Part shown: positions 22,150-34,719 of the stretch, piece after piece
How the letters are laid out: every line of letters begins with the position of its first letter
Position numbering within the stretch: position 1 is the stretch's first letter
NCBI RefSeq assembly: GCF_018687715.1
Contig: NC_056755.1
Location: 15,888,001 to 15,952,000 of the forward strand
Source of the DNA: Carya illinoinensis
Taxonomy: Eukaryota > Streptophyta > Magnoliopsida > Fagales > Juglandaceae
Direction of reading: 5' to 3'
Length of the DNA: 64,000 bases
The notes under the pieces: model-generated
Told to the model about the DNA's origin: nothing
Databases searched by the model: none
What the model saw: the letters and a program-made list of their open reading frames with translations, nothing else
Position numbers and translations under genes: made by a program

Positions 22150-24125
22150 CAGAAGCCCTCCAGCAAGAGAACAAAATGTTGAAACAGAGAAATGCAAAGT
22201 TCTACAGAGGTGCCGAATAGTGCAAAATTCAGGGGATGGATGGGGAGTCGTAGAACACTGGTTGAGTACTACTAGAAGGCGAGGAATGTAAGCAGATGGG
22301 CAACAAATTGCACAGTCTCATGAACAAATATGAAGAGATGGCGAAAATGATAGAAGGATCATCCTCAGTGGACCAGCTACTCATCAGCATGGACCTACCC
22401 AATTGTGCCGAAGTGATGGTCATCCCACTCTCTCCCAAATTCAAAGCTCCCCAGATAGAAATTTACGATGGGTCAAAAGATCCATCTAAGCATTTGGAGA
22501 CATTCAAGACTCACATGATGTTGCACGGCTTCCCATGGGAGATAGAAGGCATGGCTTTTCCTCTGACATTGAAAGGCTCTATCGAGGCATGGTTTAGAGC
22601 CCTTCGATCGGGTACTATCCACAGTTTTGAAAAACTGGGCTACCAATTCTTGACACAGTTCATGGCTAACAAAAAAGAAAAAGACGATTAGCCACTTATC
22701 ACCTCACCGTAAAGTAGAATGAGAGAAAGAGCATAAAGGCATACTTGTACCACTTCAATAAAGAGCAAATGACCACAGATTACCAGGATGAGAAGAACAC
22801 ACCGGCAACACTTCTAGGTAGAATTTGGCCCTTAAGCCCCTTCATGGTAAAAATCGTCCGAAAGACCCTAGTAACCCTATGGGACTTCATAGATGGGACT
22901 GACGACTTCGTCAATGCCGAGGACACCCTCTAGGCTTTGACCGCTCTGAGGTGCACTGGCACTAAGTGGGTTGCAAGCGGTCCCAAAGGGGACACCGGCA
23001 CCAAAGCCCATGAAAAGGAGAAGGGCAAGGAAAGGGCAAAGTAGAAAGAGGAGCGAAGATGACACCTGCTTGAGGAAGGGGCACAAAGCATGCACGTACA
23101 GACATGTGAAGAAGGACGCCCATGGGAGGACAGAGATAGCAATCGAAGGGCTCATGAATACTATGCATACCATGAAGAGACTGCTAGCTCCTAAGAAAGA
23201 AAGTCATGGAGAAGATCCACGAGGACATTCGAGAAGAAGTCCAACGAAAATGTATAGACGATCGAGCACTTGTCCCCCTTCACTCCCCAGATAGGCGAGC
23301 AAAGACAGGTTGGAGCTGAGACAAGAAGGTTGGCAAAGTGAAAGCCCGAGTGGGTGGAACGTGAGGAGAAAGGAGGCAAGCCGTCAGAGCGGGACCGGAA
23401 CAACGTCCCTCTAAAAGAAACCACACCATCACTAAGGGACTCAGCAACCGGGGTACCTCCGCATAGGACAAGAATGTTTACACCCGAAAGGTGAGGTACG
23501 AAGAGGTCATCAATGTTGGTAGACCGCCCAAGCAGGCCCAGACTCAAAAGACCCTTACCGTTTCTTTTTTTGAGGTCGACATCTATCCGCATAACAACAC
23601 CCTGGGGGTGATGATGTTGGTGGCTGACTATACAACTAGAAGGATACAAGAAGACAATAGTAGTTCAGCCGACATCCTTTTTTGGGAGGCATTCTCCAGA
23701 ATGGGGATCAATCAAGACAGGCTGTGGCAATCCCCCACACCACTAAGGGGATTCTCTAGTGAGACAGTGCAATCACTAGAGTCCATAACACTCTCCATCA
23801 TTGTCTGAACATGTAGACTCACGGTGACCACCATGGTAGACTTAGTTGAAGCTAGTGAACTCGACCTACCACTTAAAAATGAAGTTCCCAACAGATGATG
23901 ATATAGGAGTGGTGCATGGCGAGCAAGTGGTGGAAGTGAATGCTACGTGTAAGAGTTACAAGGCAAGGAACATAGTGAGCCCAACCTAGGTTAGCGGAGG
24001 GAAGCAAACCCAGCCTCTTGCCCCCTGACATCACCCTAGGCTGACCGTGCCAGAGTCCCACGAGCCAACAAGCCGAGGCATTATGATGAGGGATCAAGTC
24101 CCATTTTCCCTCGTTCTTTTGCACT
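22150..24125 (+). pseudogene. Ty3 (Tat-like) gag-protease fragment
   Basis: The frame 22296-22691 carries a Ty3 gag core: FKAPQIEIYDGSKDPSKHLE, then SIEAWFRALRSGTI and QFLTQFMANKK. Gag continues in other frames through HFNKEQMTTDYQDEK (about 22750) and FIDGTDDFVNAEDTL (about 22890). A protease region follows at 23491-23808 with LVADYTTRRIQEDNSSSADILFW as its landmark. The canonical D-N-G-S reads D-N-S-S, so the catalytic Gly is lost. Further protease-like sequence (STYHL-type to VVHGEQVVE) runs to about 23960. No RT, integrase or clear LTR is present. The Tat-clade placement rests on the gag and protease motifs and is inferred. Confidence 0.8.
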
Positions 24126-24213
24126 CATTGACTCATGAAGTAAAGTACCAACAATGAGAATAATAATAAGTAATATTTTCATACATGAGCATGTATGCAT
24201 GGATTAAATGACG

Positions 24214-24710
24214 TAACAGTCACCTTGGCGATCAATAGCTGCCCAGCACGGTCGATTTTAGATTATGTCTTGTTACTTAAGTTGATGCTCCCCTTGGAGA
24301 CGCCCGCGGGGGGCGGGGGGGTTTCTTAAGTTGATGCTCCACGCTCGAACCTTGGCAATCAATAGCCACACAACGAGGTTGATTTTAGATTCTGCATGGT
24401 TACTTAGGTCGATGCTCAATGCTCAATGCTATAACCTATGCGATCAATCACTACCCAACACGGTTGATTTCAAATCCCACCTAGTTACTTAGGTCGATGC
24501 TCCACCATTGAACATCAATAACCAATCGCCCTAGCTTGCTTGATTTCAGATCCTACCTGATTCTTTGGGTTTATATATGCTCTACGCTCAAACCTTGAAG
24601 GTCACATGGGGAAGCACCTCTCTTAAGTGTCTCAGTCTCTCTTCTTCACCCAATGTGGTCAATTTCAAATCCTATCTAATTATGCACGTTGATGCCCCAA
24701 TAAGATAGGC
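24214..24710 (+). repeat. Degenerate tandem repeats after the Ty3 fragment
   Basis: About five units of roughly 85-125 bp share GCGATCAATA, CAACACGGTTGATTT-AGATC and GTTACTTAGGTCGATGCTC. Unit landmarks are near 24229, 24354, 24440, 24512 and 24600. A G-rich interruption (GCGGGGGGCGGGGGGG) lies at about 24305-24321. Such arrays are common in untranslated parts of Tat-type Ty3 elements, which suits the upstream gag-protease remnant. Confidence 0.75.
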
Positions 24711-24719
24711 GCTCGGTAG

Positions 24720-25735
24720 ATATGCCATGACAAAACAAGTTTGATTTAACCTTAAAGCAACGACCGATTAGGAAATCACGAACTACGACTGAACATGTAA
24801 TGAACACCAGAAACTGTGTTTATTATATGATCTAATTATGGTATATATGTTAATGTTAAAGTTATAAAATTGCAATTTTCCATGCTTAATTTGTTATAAA
24901 ATAGGGTAGCTTATAACATTACGGACAGTATCCTATATATATATATATATATATTTATATATTTCCTTTTCTTTTCTTTAATTTTTTTCAAACGTGCATG
25001 CAATATTTAGTGGTAAAAAATTCGGGATCCGTTTCAAACCCAAGCTGCAGTTTTAAAATTAGACTCATTAATACGAATAGTATATAAAAGTGGACCCAAA
25101 CTAAACCCAATTAAATTATCAAATCCCATTCATGATCATATGAATAAGAACCCTAGACGTCCTTTAAGGATGAGCACCACTATTGGACATGTGGTCCCCC
25201 AACTCTTTCTTTAAAAATAAAAAATAAAGAAAAAAATAGATAAGCAAAAACAGACAATATTTCCATTAATTACTGAGCTTTAAGAAAGAGCTTACAGTAC
25301 ATATAAATTAATTATTCTTCTATAGATAGGAAATAATAAAAAAAAAATTCAACTCATCGTCCATACACCACATACTATATATGATTTTTGTATCTTTTTA
25401 TTTTTATTTTTATTTTTTTTTCTGTAACAAGTATGTAGAGTAGAGATGATAAGTAAAAGAATTCAATTAGTTTAGCAAGAATAAAACAACAACAAATTTT
25501 AAAAATTTAAAATATATAGTTTATGGTGTCTGGGAAAGCTCGGAATTAAACAAAAACATCATCTCGTTTGAACACAAACCAAATAAAACTGAAACACGTC
25601 CAGAACTTTGGAATTAAATAACTTCAGTTCATAAAACTTAGAAAGAAAAAACAAAAGCGAAAAACGTGAACAACCAAATCAACCTGTTTCTAATATTATA
25701 TGAATCTAATAACCAGGCAATTAATATATATATAA
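24720..25735. other. Intergenic; 3' flank of the LEA_2 gene
   Basis: AT-rich DNA with an AT microsatellite at about 24937-24952 and A/T homopolymers around 25210-25440. Nothing coding is seen. The 200 bases next to 25736 probably include the 3' UTR of the minus-strand LEA_2 gene. Confidence 0.5.
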
Positions 25736-26314
25736 TTATAACTTGAGCTTGGTATGGCATATGGATTCAACACTCTGAGTAAGAATAAAAATAGATATAT
25801 TACACCTATTATAAACCGTAGCATGCTTCTCGAAGATCTTGAGCAAATTCATTCTCCCAGGCAAAGTAGCTGTGGAAGTCAAATTCAAACTCCCTACTCC
25901 GACATCAGCAAGAAAATGGCGATTCTTTAGCAGCTTTCCAGGCAAAAATATCACATAAGTGGTCATGTTAAGCTTATCTCGTGCTGGCACGTATCGTTCC
26001 TCGACTGGAGTTTCCCCTACCACGTCCCCATGATAATGGACATGGGCAGTAGAATTTCTGAATTTGAAGCTTCCGTAGTTCTGATTCTCAATGGTAATAA
26101 CAGTAGCCAACGTGACATTCACTTTCACATTCGTCATCGACAATGACAAATCAATGTTTTGGAGGCCTTCAACATGTAGAGTGATTTTGGGGTCTTTAGG
26201 TCTGAAGATGGTGAACGACAAGGCTAATAGAACAACAGCAATGATAACCAAGAGAATTGCAGTCACACAACAGCATGATTTGAGACATCCACGAGATGTT
26301 TTTCCTGCAGCCAT
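25736..26314 (-). CDS. LEA_2 / NDR1-HIN1-like membrane protein
   Basis: A single-exon ORF of 192 residues. The N-terminus is short and basic with a Cys cluster (GCLKSCCC, about residues 9-16) followed by a transmembrane helix (about 17-38, ILLVIIAVVLLALSFTIF). The rest fits one LEA_2 beta-sandwich domain: KITLHVEGLQNIDLSLS, then VTIENQNYGSFKFRNSTAHV, the Y-x-G-x2-V-G-E-T-P segment (HYHGDVVGETPVEE) and a C-terminal Cys pair around the YNRCNISI and ICHTKL motifs. Length and layout match plant NHL/LEA14-type proteins, which sit at the plasma membrane or ER and are linked to stress and defence responses. Several N-x-S/T sites fit an extracytosolic domain. The specific role is unknown. The ORF is intact. 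Confidence 0.88.
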   Translation of the reverse strand: MAAGKTSRGCLKSCCCVTAILLVIIAVVLLALSFTIFRPKDPKITLHVEGLQNIDLSLSMTNVKVNVTLATVITIENQNYGSFKFRNSTAHVHYHGDVVGETPVEERYVPARDKLNMTTYVIFLPGKLLKNRHFLADVGVGSLNLTSTATLPGRMNLLKIFEKHATVYNRCNISIFILTQSVESICHTKLKL

Positions 26315-26410
26315 CTTGATATAATATTCTCCAGGCAGCCTGAACTCTGAAATTAATGATTTTGGGAACCCAAGAGAAAGTTTAGAAGATAATGGAAAAA
26401 TATGCTGGCC

Positions 26411-26417
26411 ATATAAG
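26411..26417 (-). promoter_or_regulatory. Candidate TATA box of the LEA_2 gene
   Basis: The minus strand reads CCTTATATGG about 100 bp upstream of the ATG at 26314, a plausible spacing for a plant promoter with a short leader. It is predicted from position only. Confidence 0.4.
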
Positions 26418-26419
26418 GA

Positions 26420-28050
26420 GATAACTAGGGGGAGATCGAGAAGGAAACGTGGACGTTACATATGGATTAGATGTCATTAAATGCAGTTGATTCGTTCCTT
26501 GTATGGTGGGCAACTGATGTTGGCATTTACGGAGATTACGTTGGATATTAACTGTGTTTTATCATCTATATATATGTGAGATCAGTTGATCCTATACGTA
26601 ACATGTAACTACTGAAGGAGACTGATCAACACTCACTTGGAAAAGGAAACCTAACCAGAATGAACATGAAGTAATTAATACCCAAGTCGATGACAGACGA
26701 CATACTTTCATCTTTATTGACCTGCAGATTCAGTGATATGCTGCTTGATTTGCAGATTTCTTATTCGTATATATTAAACTTCTTAACAACTTCTAGCTAC
26801 TAACTGATCAATGAATGAAACCCTAACGTACTGGCGAAAGAGATCAACTACTCACCATGAAAATTCTTAATCACTACTTTCCTTCCTATTTCAACTTGTT
26901 TTTCAGTTGTCACCTGTAATTGAGTAATTATTATTAACTAATTTTGAAGTGCAGACACGTGATACTTCCAACCTATCATATGATGTCATGTCATTAAAAA
27001 TGATCAATATTTACGTAATTATTTTTAATGTCACAATGCAATCCACACCATCCATATTTCAAGACTAACTAATTGAATTATGGCCAATAATAATGGAACA
27101 TGGATAGAAGCAGTTGCACAATCTATGTCACACAGTGTTTAATTAGTATGTGCTCCTTCCAAATGCCTCCAATGTAACTAACAAGTTTTTGGGGCTCGGC
27201 TGGTACAGGCCCTTTTAACAGGTGGGGGCTGAAATTGGGGCTACCATTGTATAGGGGCTAAGCCCACCACAAGATCTAAATGAACAACAAACTATATGTG
27301 AATTTCATATTATTCAATTTTTTTAAAATGATTACACAGTATTTGTATTGTAAATATCATTTCTTGTAAATTAATAATAACTGCCATTAATTAATCCACC
27401 TGAATATTACTATTGGATTTTAAGATTTTCAGACCTCCTAAAAAGGGAATAATATTAATTAATATTAATTAACATGATCCAAATTATTCAGTTAATGTTT
27501 GGTTAAATATTAGGCATGACTTAAAAGAACTTTTACAGAGGAAACTTATCAATTCGACCTGATAATTAAAATTATGTGAAGCATCGATCGTCTTTTCGTC
27601 AAGTACTACGTACTGAAACTTTGAGAGTACATGCAAGATGAAAAGCTGCTTTCATTTTTCTTCTGTTTTCATATTTTTGGCGTGAACTATCTCATCTACT
27701 TCGTTACGTCACAATGAAACTTTGAATAAGAATGCTTTGTGCAGGTGTCTCGCATGCAAGGATGAAATCAGGATTTTTGTATGGGAGGGGGGTCCGTACC
27801 ACATGATTTAAAAGCTTATACAGAACAGATATTAAAAATTAACTTCAAAGCGTACAGAAAAATATAATTGATCAAGTTGTAGGTTTAAATAAAAAAATGA
27901 AAATAATATTAAGTGTGTCAATTTAATTCAATCTATCGATAAGTCCGTTTGATGAGTCTATCCTTCTCCTACTTGAGAACCTCAAATCCGGACGATAATT
28001 TAAGAAGATCTTAATCCAAAATATAATATATTATTAAATAGTTGTATAAA
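26420..28050. other. Intergenic, no supported gene
   Basis: AT-rich sequence with no coding exon. A GC-richer patch at 27190-27290 (GGGGCTCGGCTGG to GGGGCTAAGCCC) and a G-run near 27785 look like eroded transposon pieces, but no ends can be defined. Confidence 0.45.
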
Positions 28051-28413
28051 CTTGTAAGATAGCTGTGGATTTCATGGAATCCGAGTACAAGAAGGAAGCA
28101 GTAGCTCCAAGTGGATAAGTTTTAGTCGTAGTAATAGTTATTAATAAGAATAAGTCAATAAGGGTTGAATACCCACGTAGTTGTTATTGTTTCCTAGTTC
28201 TAGTATGTTAGTATGTTATCATTTCCTAGTCCTAGTATGATAGTATTTAGTTGCAATTTTGATGTCTATTTAAGGATTCTGAAAGTGTAAACTTAGAGGC
28301 ACTTTTGATGAATTAATAAAATATGCTTTTGATCCTGAGATGAGAAATTTCTAGTGAGACACCAGACAAGTGTGTGAGTTTATTCTTGTTTATGAGTTTA
28401 CGTGATCCTATCA
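28051..28413 (+). repeat. Probable 5' LTR of the Ty3 host element
   Basis: The right edge is set by the PBS that follows. The left edge at TGTAAGATAGC is a guess, because no 3' LTR survives for comparison. A promoter-like TATTTAAGG lies near 28268 and AATAAAATATG near 28315. Confidence 0.5.
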
Positions 28414-28417
28414 AATT

Positions 28418-28430
28418 TGGTATCAAGAGC
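28418..28430 (+). other. Primer-binding site of the Ty3 host element
   Basis: TGGTATCAAGAGC matches the initiator-Met tRNA primer site except for one extra base, and precedes the gag ATG at 28454. Confidence 0.8.
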
Positions 28431-28453
28431 TGAAGTTCCTACCGTTCACCACC

Positions 28454-30230
28454 ATGCATACACGAAACAGCAGCAATTATTTTGCCACCAACCCTATAAC
28501 ATCACATCAATGCGATGAGCTCTTGTTGGAAGTGATCAACCAACTGAGTTCCCTCAATAAGAAAGTCGACGTAGTCTGGAACCATGTGTTCGAGAACCAT
28601 GTGTTCGATGAACCGAAAGGTTCAGGCTTTATCAAGCAGGAGGATATGCTGGAAAGTGGGAAACCTAAATTACATTTGGAAGGGCACAACAATATAGAAG
28701 ATCCATTGCATATACCACCATTCACTCCTTTTTGAGGATCTCGATGGGTACCACGAGTCCAAGGCGGCGAACACAACCTGGTGCATCACATGGATTCATT
28801 CATGAACTGAATGGAATCTCATGAGAACCATCACGATGAGGCCAGAAGTTGAATTAGAGTGGACATGCATGACTTCCATGGGAAGTTAGATCCATATGCT
28901 TTTCAAGACTGGATTACAACCTTGGAAGATTATTTCAACTGGTTTTTTGAATGATTGGCGATCACAAGGTTATTTTCGTGAGGATGAAGTTGAAAGGGCA
29001 AGCGAGAATCTAGTGGCAAAGTGTTGAGGAACAACTAACAGGTTACATCAACACACTATCACAGATTAGGAAGAGATGAAGTTGAGACTACAAGAGAAGT
29101 ATTTACCAATTGATTATGAGGAGGTGTTGTTTGAGGAGCTATTGTTACTACAGCAAGGAGCAACGTCTGTGGATGACTATACAAACAAATTCCATGAGCT
29201 TAGCATCTATAGTCATGTGATTGAAATGGAGCATTAAGTTCATCACACTACAAGGCAGGTTTGCGAGAAAATATTCGGAAAGAACTAATCACCGTCCTAG
29301 TGACAAGCATGGAGGAAGCTTATCAACTAGAACTACGTTTGGAACAACAATGTGGGAATCCCACAACCTGAAAATCCACTCCAAACTGGTCAACGCTCAT
29401 GTCCAAGGGAAGCTCAAGCCGAAGAAACCAAACCTCCCTAACTGATCGTACTTGGTATAGAATGCCGGTGACACCAGACAAAAGAGTCCAAGATCGTGAT
29501 GCAGGCAAGAACAGACCTAAGGAATACTACAAGTGTGGTGGGTGTGGCCACTTTGCCATGGTTTGCCCCACAAAAGAACAGAGGTTGGCTCTAAACTGTC
29601 AAAACATGACTACAACTGCTGATGACAAAGTGACATCAGATACTGAAGAAGACACCAAAGCTACAGGACCTAAAGAAATACAACAGGGGTCCCAACTTCT
29701 AGTTTGTGTGATCCGACGTATACTGACTAGACAAAAGAAGGAAGAGATGACAGGGAATGATTGGCTATGCAACAATATCTTCAATACCCAAGGGGAGTAC
29801 GAAGGAAGATCCTTGAACCTAATCATTGATAATGAGAGTGGCATGAACGTTATCTCACAAGAGGTTGTGCAAAAATTGAAGCTTCCTTTAGAAAAGCACC
29901 CTCAGCCATATAGACTGAGATGGGTCGATGACATTGCCATTCTTGTGAAACACCAATGTTTGATAAATTTCTCTCTCAGGAAACACTACGTACATACCAT
30001 CCATTGTGATGTAATTCATATGAAAGCCTGCCATTTGTTATTGGATCACCCTTGGTTATACGACAGGTGAGTCAAATATGATAGCTACACAAAAACATTA
30101 ATTTGTGTACAATGATAGGAAGGTGAATTGCAATCGATGAAGATGCACGATTTCAATCAACTAGCAAAATAGGAGCGCATACTCACACTAAGGGAAATCC
30201 CTCAAGCAAGCCATGACGTGGAATTATTTT
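28454..30230 (+). pseudogene. Ty3 gag and protease remnant
   Basis: Gag opens at ATG 28454 (MHTRNSSNYF) and is broken by a stop at about 28732. In other frames the gag core reads DFHGKLDPYAFQDWI (about 28865-28915) and VDDYTNKFHEL (about 29170-29200). A zinc-knuckle region near 29525-29570 reads YYKCGGCGHFAMVC, where the first knuckle Cys is replaced by Tyr. The protease follows (LIIDNESGMNVISQEVVQKL, about 29818-29877) with D-N-E-S in place of D-N-G-S. Sequence to 30230 continues pol until the Copia-C insertion point. The copy cannot make active products. Confidence 0.85.
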
Positions 30231-31538
30231 TGTTGAACCCAAGGTTTCAAGGTTTGTATAAGTATATATCTACACATAAATTTTAATGATAACAAATGAA
30301 TTCAAAGAATAAAGAAGTCTCAAACTCAAGTTGTCTACACAATAAAGTCAAACACATCAAGAAAACAAGCATGAGCAAGAAGTGAATAAGTTCACATTAA
30401 AGTCATAGAATAATGTTGTAAATCTCTTAAAAATTCGAAATTAAGATTAAGGCTCAAAATTAATATTTTATCATAAAGCATTAAAATACATTTTCCACAT
30501 GTGCATAAATATTTTGAAAATTAAATTTGAAAATTTTGAAAGATGATTGATTGTCATCTTTTACATGTGCATGCCTTGATTAAAGGGTTGAACTTTGAAA
30601 ATATTAAAGATGATTGATTGTCATCTTTCACATGTGCATATTTTATTTGAATATTTTCAAAAGGTAGATGATTTTGTTTGAAATATTTGAAAAGTAAAGT
30701 GTGCTCCTTTTGTCATATGTAAAAAGTAAAAGATTAGGTTTGAATTGTTTGAAAAGCAAAGTGTGCTCCTTTTGTCATATGCCAAAAGTAAAAGATTAGG
30801 TTTGAAGTTTTTAAAAAATGAATTATGTTATCTTTGACAATTGAAAAAGAAGAACCTTTTATTTGAATTTTTTGAAAAAGTGAATGATGTTGTCTTTGAC
30901 ATGTGAATCTTTTTAAATTTGAATATGAAGTCTTATATGCCTATAAATAGATCATTTAAGAGCTTCACATTCACAACATCTAGAGCATACAACATTCATT
31001 CAAAGCTTTCATTCTCTCTTTTCTAAACATTGAGCCTTAATCTTTGTTCATTTTGGGAGATATATAGTTTGCGCTGTATTGTTCTTATTCCACTCATTGA
31101 GGAGTGTTTTCTGATAACCTACTCACTATCAGCTCTTGTATCAGTAAAAGAGTGTGTATAACCCTTGTGCGTGTAGAAAGTGTTCCACACAGGGAATAGT
31201 TGAATCACCACGTGTAAGGTGATTGCAAGTGTAGAGGGTGTTCTACACGGATCCTTTGTAGCGGTGTTGTTCAAAGGTATAATAGGTTTTTATCTCCACC
31301 TGAAGGAGGTTGAATAGTGAATTTGGGAATCCTTATGGGATAGCTTGAGGCGAGGACGTAGGCAGTGGGGCCGAACCTCGTTAACATATTGAGTTTTCTT
31401 CTCTCTTACCCTTACTCTTTATATTTATTATTATTTCGTATTTTGTTTATATTTTATATTGTATATTTGATTTATAATTGTTATTTTTTTTAATATAACT
31501 TAATTCACCCCCCTCTTGTGTTAGTCATCTGGGCAACA
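30231..31538 (+). repeat. 5' LTR of Copia-C
   Basis: The 1308-bp LTR starts TGTTGAACCC and ends GGGCAACA. It contains two or three imperfect 60-bp tandem repeats around TTTTGTCATATG and AAAGTAAAAGATTAG (30690-30830), a CTATAAATAG TATA box near 30940 and a pyrimidine-rich end. Confidence 0.93.
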
Positions 31539-31540
31539 AT

Positions 31541-31552
31541 TGGTATCAGAGC
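31541..31552 (+). other. Primer-binding site of Copia-C
   Basis: TGGTATCAGAGC, an exact match to the standard initiator-Met tRNA site, lies two bases after the 5' LTR. Confidence 0.92.
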
Positions 31553-31581
31553 TAAGAGCTATATTATAAGATTAACTATCT

Positions 31582-33158
31582 TTGGCTAACATTGCAGCTT
31601 CATTTGATGAACGTCAATCTAGCAGTCGGGCTCCACTCTTTTGTGGAGACAATTAGTCATTCTGGAAAGTTAGAATGAGAATATTCCTTCAGGCTCAAGG
31701 TCTAGAAATCTGGAAATGCATTGTAAATGGACCTGATATTCCAACAAAAGTGGTTGATGGAGTAAAGGTCAAAAAGGAAGAAGAAGAGTTTGATCGTGAA
31801 TACGATAGACTTTATATTTTGAATTTAACTGTTATGAATTTATTATTTAATGTTCTCAATGGAAATGAGTTTAATAGAATAATGACTTGCGCTACGGCAA
31901 AAGAAATTTGGGATAACTTGGAAGTTATTTATGAAGGAACTTCGCAAGTCAATGAATCAAAAATTTATATTCTTACTCATAAATATGAAATGTTTAAGAT
32001 GAATGATGATGAATCTATTTCTAGTATGCACACTCATTTTACTAACATCATAAACAGCTTGACAGCTCTTGGTAAAGTTTATTCCAAGGTGGAGATAGTA
32101 AGAAAAATTCTCAACTCTCTACCAAAACGCTGAGAATCAAAAGTGACAGTGATTCTTGAAGTTAGAGACCTCAAGAAGTTCAAAGTGAATGAACTCATCA
32201 GGTCACTTATCACCCATGAGCACACATTGAAAAGAGGAGAAAAAGAAGAAAAACCAAAGAAGAGCTTGGCACTTAAAGCTGTTCCTCATGAAAGTGAAAG
32301 TGATGAAGATGAGAAAAATGACGACAAAGATGAAGAAGTTGCAATGATAACAAGAAGAATTCAGAGGCTCTTAAAGAAAAATAAAACTCTTCCGAGGAAA
32401 TCTTTCAAAAAGTTTTCCAAGAAAGATTCAGGTAAAAATGACATTTTAATTTGTTATAAATGCAATAAGCCTGGTCATATCAAGTCAGATTGTCCTCTAC
32501 TAAAGAAAGATCGAAACAAGGGCAAGAAAGCAATGAAAACTACATGGGATGATGATTCAAGTAGCTCAGATAGTGAAGTAAGCAATGGAGAATCAGTAAA
32601 TCTTTGTTTTATGGCTAAAAATGACATTGAGATAACAAATCTTGATATTATTGAAGATCCTTCAAATGAAGAATTACAAAATGTTTTAGAAGAGGTATAT
32701 GAGGAACTTGAAAAATTGGGTATCAAGTATACAACTTTGAAAAAGAAAAATTTTTCTTTAACAAACGAAATTGATATTTTAAGAAAAGAAAGCATCGTTT
32801 TGAAAGATGAAAATCTTGAGTTGAAGAAGAAGAAAGTTGATTTAGAAAATATTGTTGAAAATTTTACGAATGGAAAAAGAAATTTTGAAAAACTTCTTGG
32901 TAGTCAAAGATGTGTTTTTGACAAAGCAGACTTAGGATATATGTCAAAACAAAAATACAAACCTTATAAAAACTTCTTTGATAATCCTTCCACATCAAAG
33001 TCCAACATTCAAAATTCTTTTCATAAAAATAATTTGTCAAAAAAGGATACTATTATAATCACTCAAGTTCTTCATATATGTCACATGCTATTTGCAATTT
33101 TTGTAATAGAAATGGTCATAATTATCATACTTGTCCTATCAGAAGAAAACATACAATA
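31582..33158 (+). pseudogene. Copia-C gag, nearly complete
   Basis: The expected start codon reads TTG at 31582 (followed by ANIAASFDERQ), and a Tyr codon has become TAG near 31651. After that 31675-32133 is open with the UBN2 gag core (FWKVRMRIFLQAQGLEIWK; CATAKEIWDNLEVIYEG). A TGA at 32131 separates it from 32143-33159, which holds an acidic linker, the zinc knuckle CYKCNKPGHIKSDC (about 32452-32495) and a long heptad-rich coiled coil (about 32690-32880). Only a few point lesions separate this from an intact gag, so decay is recent. Confidence 0.9.
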
Positions 33159-33273
33159 ACTATTAGGGCCATATGGGTATCTAAAAATCTTGTTTCTTCT
33201 AATACTAATAAATAAAGGATCCAAAGAACTTGGGTACCAAGAAAAATTATTTTAATTTTTTTTATAGGTATGC

Positions 33274-34596
33274 ATGAAGTCCTCCACAAACAAAAACAAA
33301 TGGTTTTTAGATAGTGGATGTTCAAGACACATGACGGGAGACAAGACTAAGTTCTTTGATCTTAGATCTAAAGAAGAAGGACACGTGACATTTGGAGACA
33401 ACTCAAAAAGGAAGATCGTGCGAATAGGTAAAATTGGTAATGAATCTTCTCTCATAATTGAATATGTTCTACTTGTTGAATGTCTAAAACATAATCTTTT
33501 GAGTATAAGTCAATTATGTGATAAATGATTTACAGTTACTTTCAAAATGGATAAATGCATTATTTTGAATGATCATGATTGTAATATTTGTTTTATTATT
33601 TTTAGAAGCAAGAACGTTTATACAATCGATTTTGAAGAAATTACCTCACAAGATGCAATTTGTTTTTCAGCTCAAAATGAAACTAGTTGGTTATGGCATA
33701 GAAGACTAGGTCATGCCAATATGGAACTTATTTCCAAACTTTCAAAAAATGATCTTGTGAGAGGTTTATCAAAAACAAATTTTCTTAAAGACAAAATTTG
33801 TGATGCATGCCAATTTGGTAAACAAACAAAAACTTCTTTTAAAACCAAGAAACATATTTTCACTACTAGACCATTGCAACTGATACACATTGATTTTTTT
33901 GGACCAAATAGAGTTGCAAGTCTAGGAGAAAAATATTATGCATTTGTTATTGTTGATGATTTCTCTAGATATACTTGGGTCATCTTCCTTGCTCATAAAG
34001 ATGAGGCACATAATGCCTTTACCAAGTTATGCAAGAAAATTCAAAATGAAAAGGGCTATACTATTTCAAGTATCCGAAATGATAGGGGAAAAAAGTTTGT
34101 TAATAAAAATATTGAAACATTTTGTGATGAAAATGGTTTTGTGCATAATTTTTCTGCTCCTCGAACTCCTCAACAAAATGGGGTAGTAGGGAGGAAAAAT
34201 AGATCTCTTCAAGAGATGGCAAGAACAATGCTCAATGAGAACAACTTGCCTAGTTATTTTTGGGCCGAAGCGGTAAGTACTGCGTGTTATATTATAAATA
34301 GAGTTATACTAAGGTCTAAACTAGATAAAACCCCCTATGAGCTTTGGAATGACAAAAAGCCTAACATTGGTTACTTTTATGTATTTGGATGCAAATGTTT
34401 TATTTTGAATGACAGGGATAATTTAGGCAAGTTTGATGCAAAATCTGATGAATGTATCTTTTTCGGGTATTCTACTAATAGTAAAGCTTATAGAGTATTC
34501 AATAAAAAGATTTTGACTGTACAAGAATCGATGCATGTAGTATTTGATGAATCTAATTCTCCACTCTCCAAGAAATCTATTGATGAAGAAACATGA
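33274..34596 (+). pseudogene. Copia-C protease and integrase
   Basis: Protease retains an intact active site in WFLDSGCSRHMTGDK (about 33301-33345). Stop codon TGA at 33526 breaks the frame. The frame from 33547 has the GAG-pre-integrase LWHRRLGHANMEL, a Cys pair (CDACQFGKQ) and the integrase core with LIHIDFFGP, VIVDDFSRYTW, IRNDRGKKF and TPQQNGVVGRKNRSL. The third catalytic residue, Glu in the usual N-G-V-V-E-R-K, is Gly here, so this integrase should be inactive. The integrase C-terminus (FGCKCFILNDRDNLGKFD) is intact to 34594. Confidence 0.9.
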
Positions 34597-34719
34597 TGTA
34601 TAAATAACACGGAAAGTCTCAATCTCAATAAAGAGAACACAATAGAGGAAATTCAACATGGAGCCATCAGGAAAGATCATCAAAATTTAATACAACATGC
34701 AACCAAACAGTGGAAATTT

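Noticed and set aside
22877..23649. Minus-strand Ser/Leu-rich frames opposite the Ty3 gag-protease
   Set aside because: Shadows of the plus-strand remnant, which has clear gag and protease motifs.
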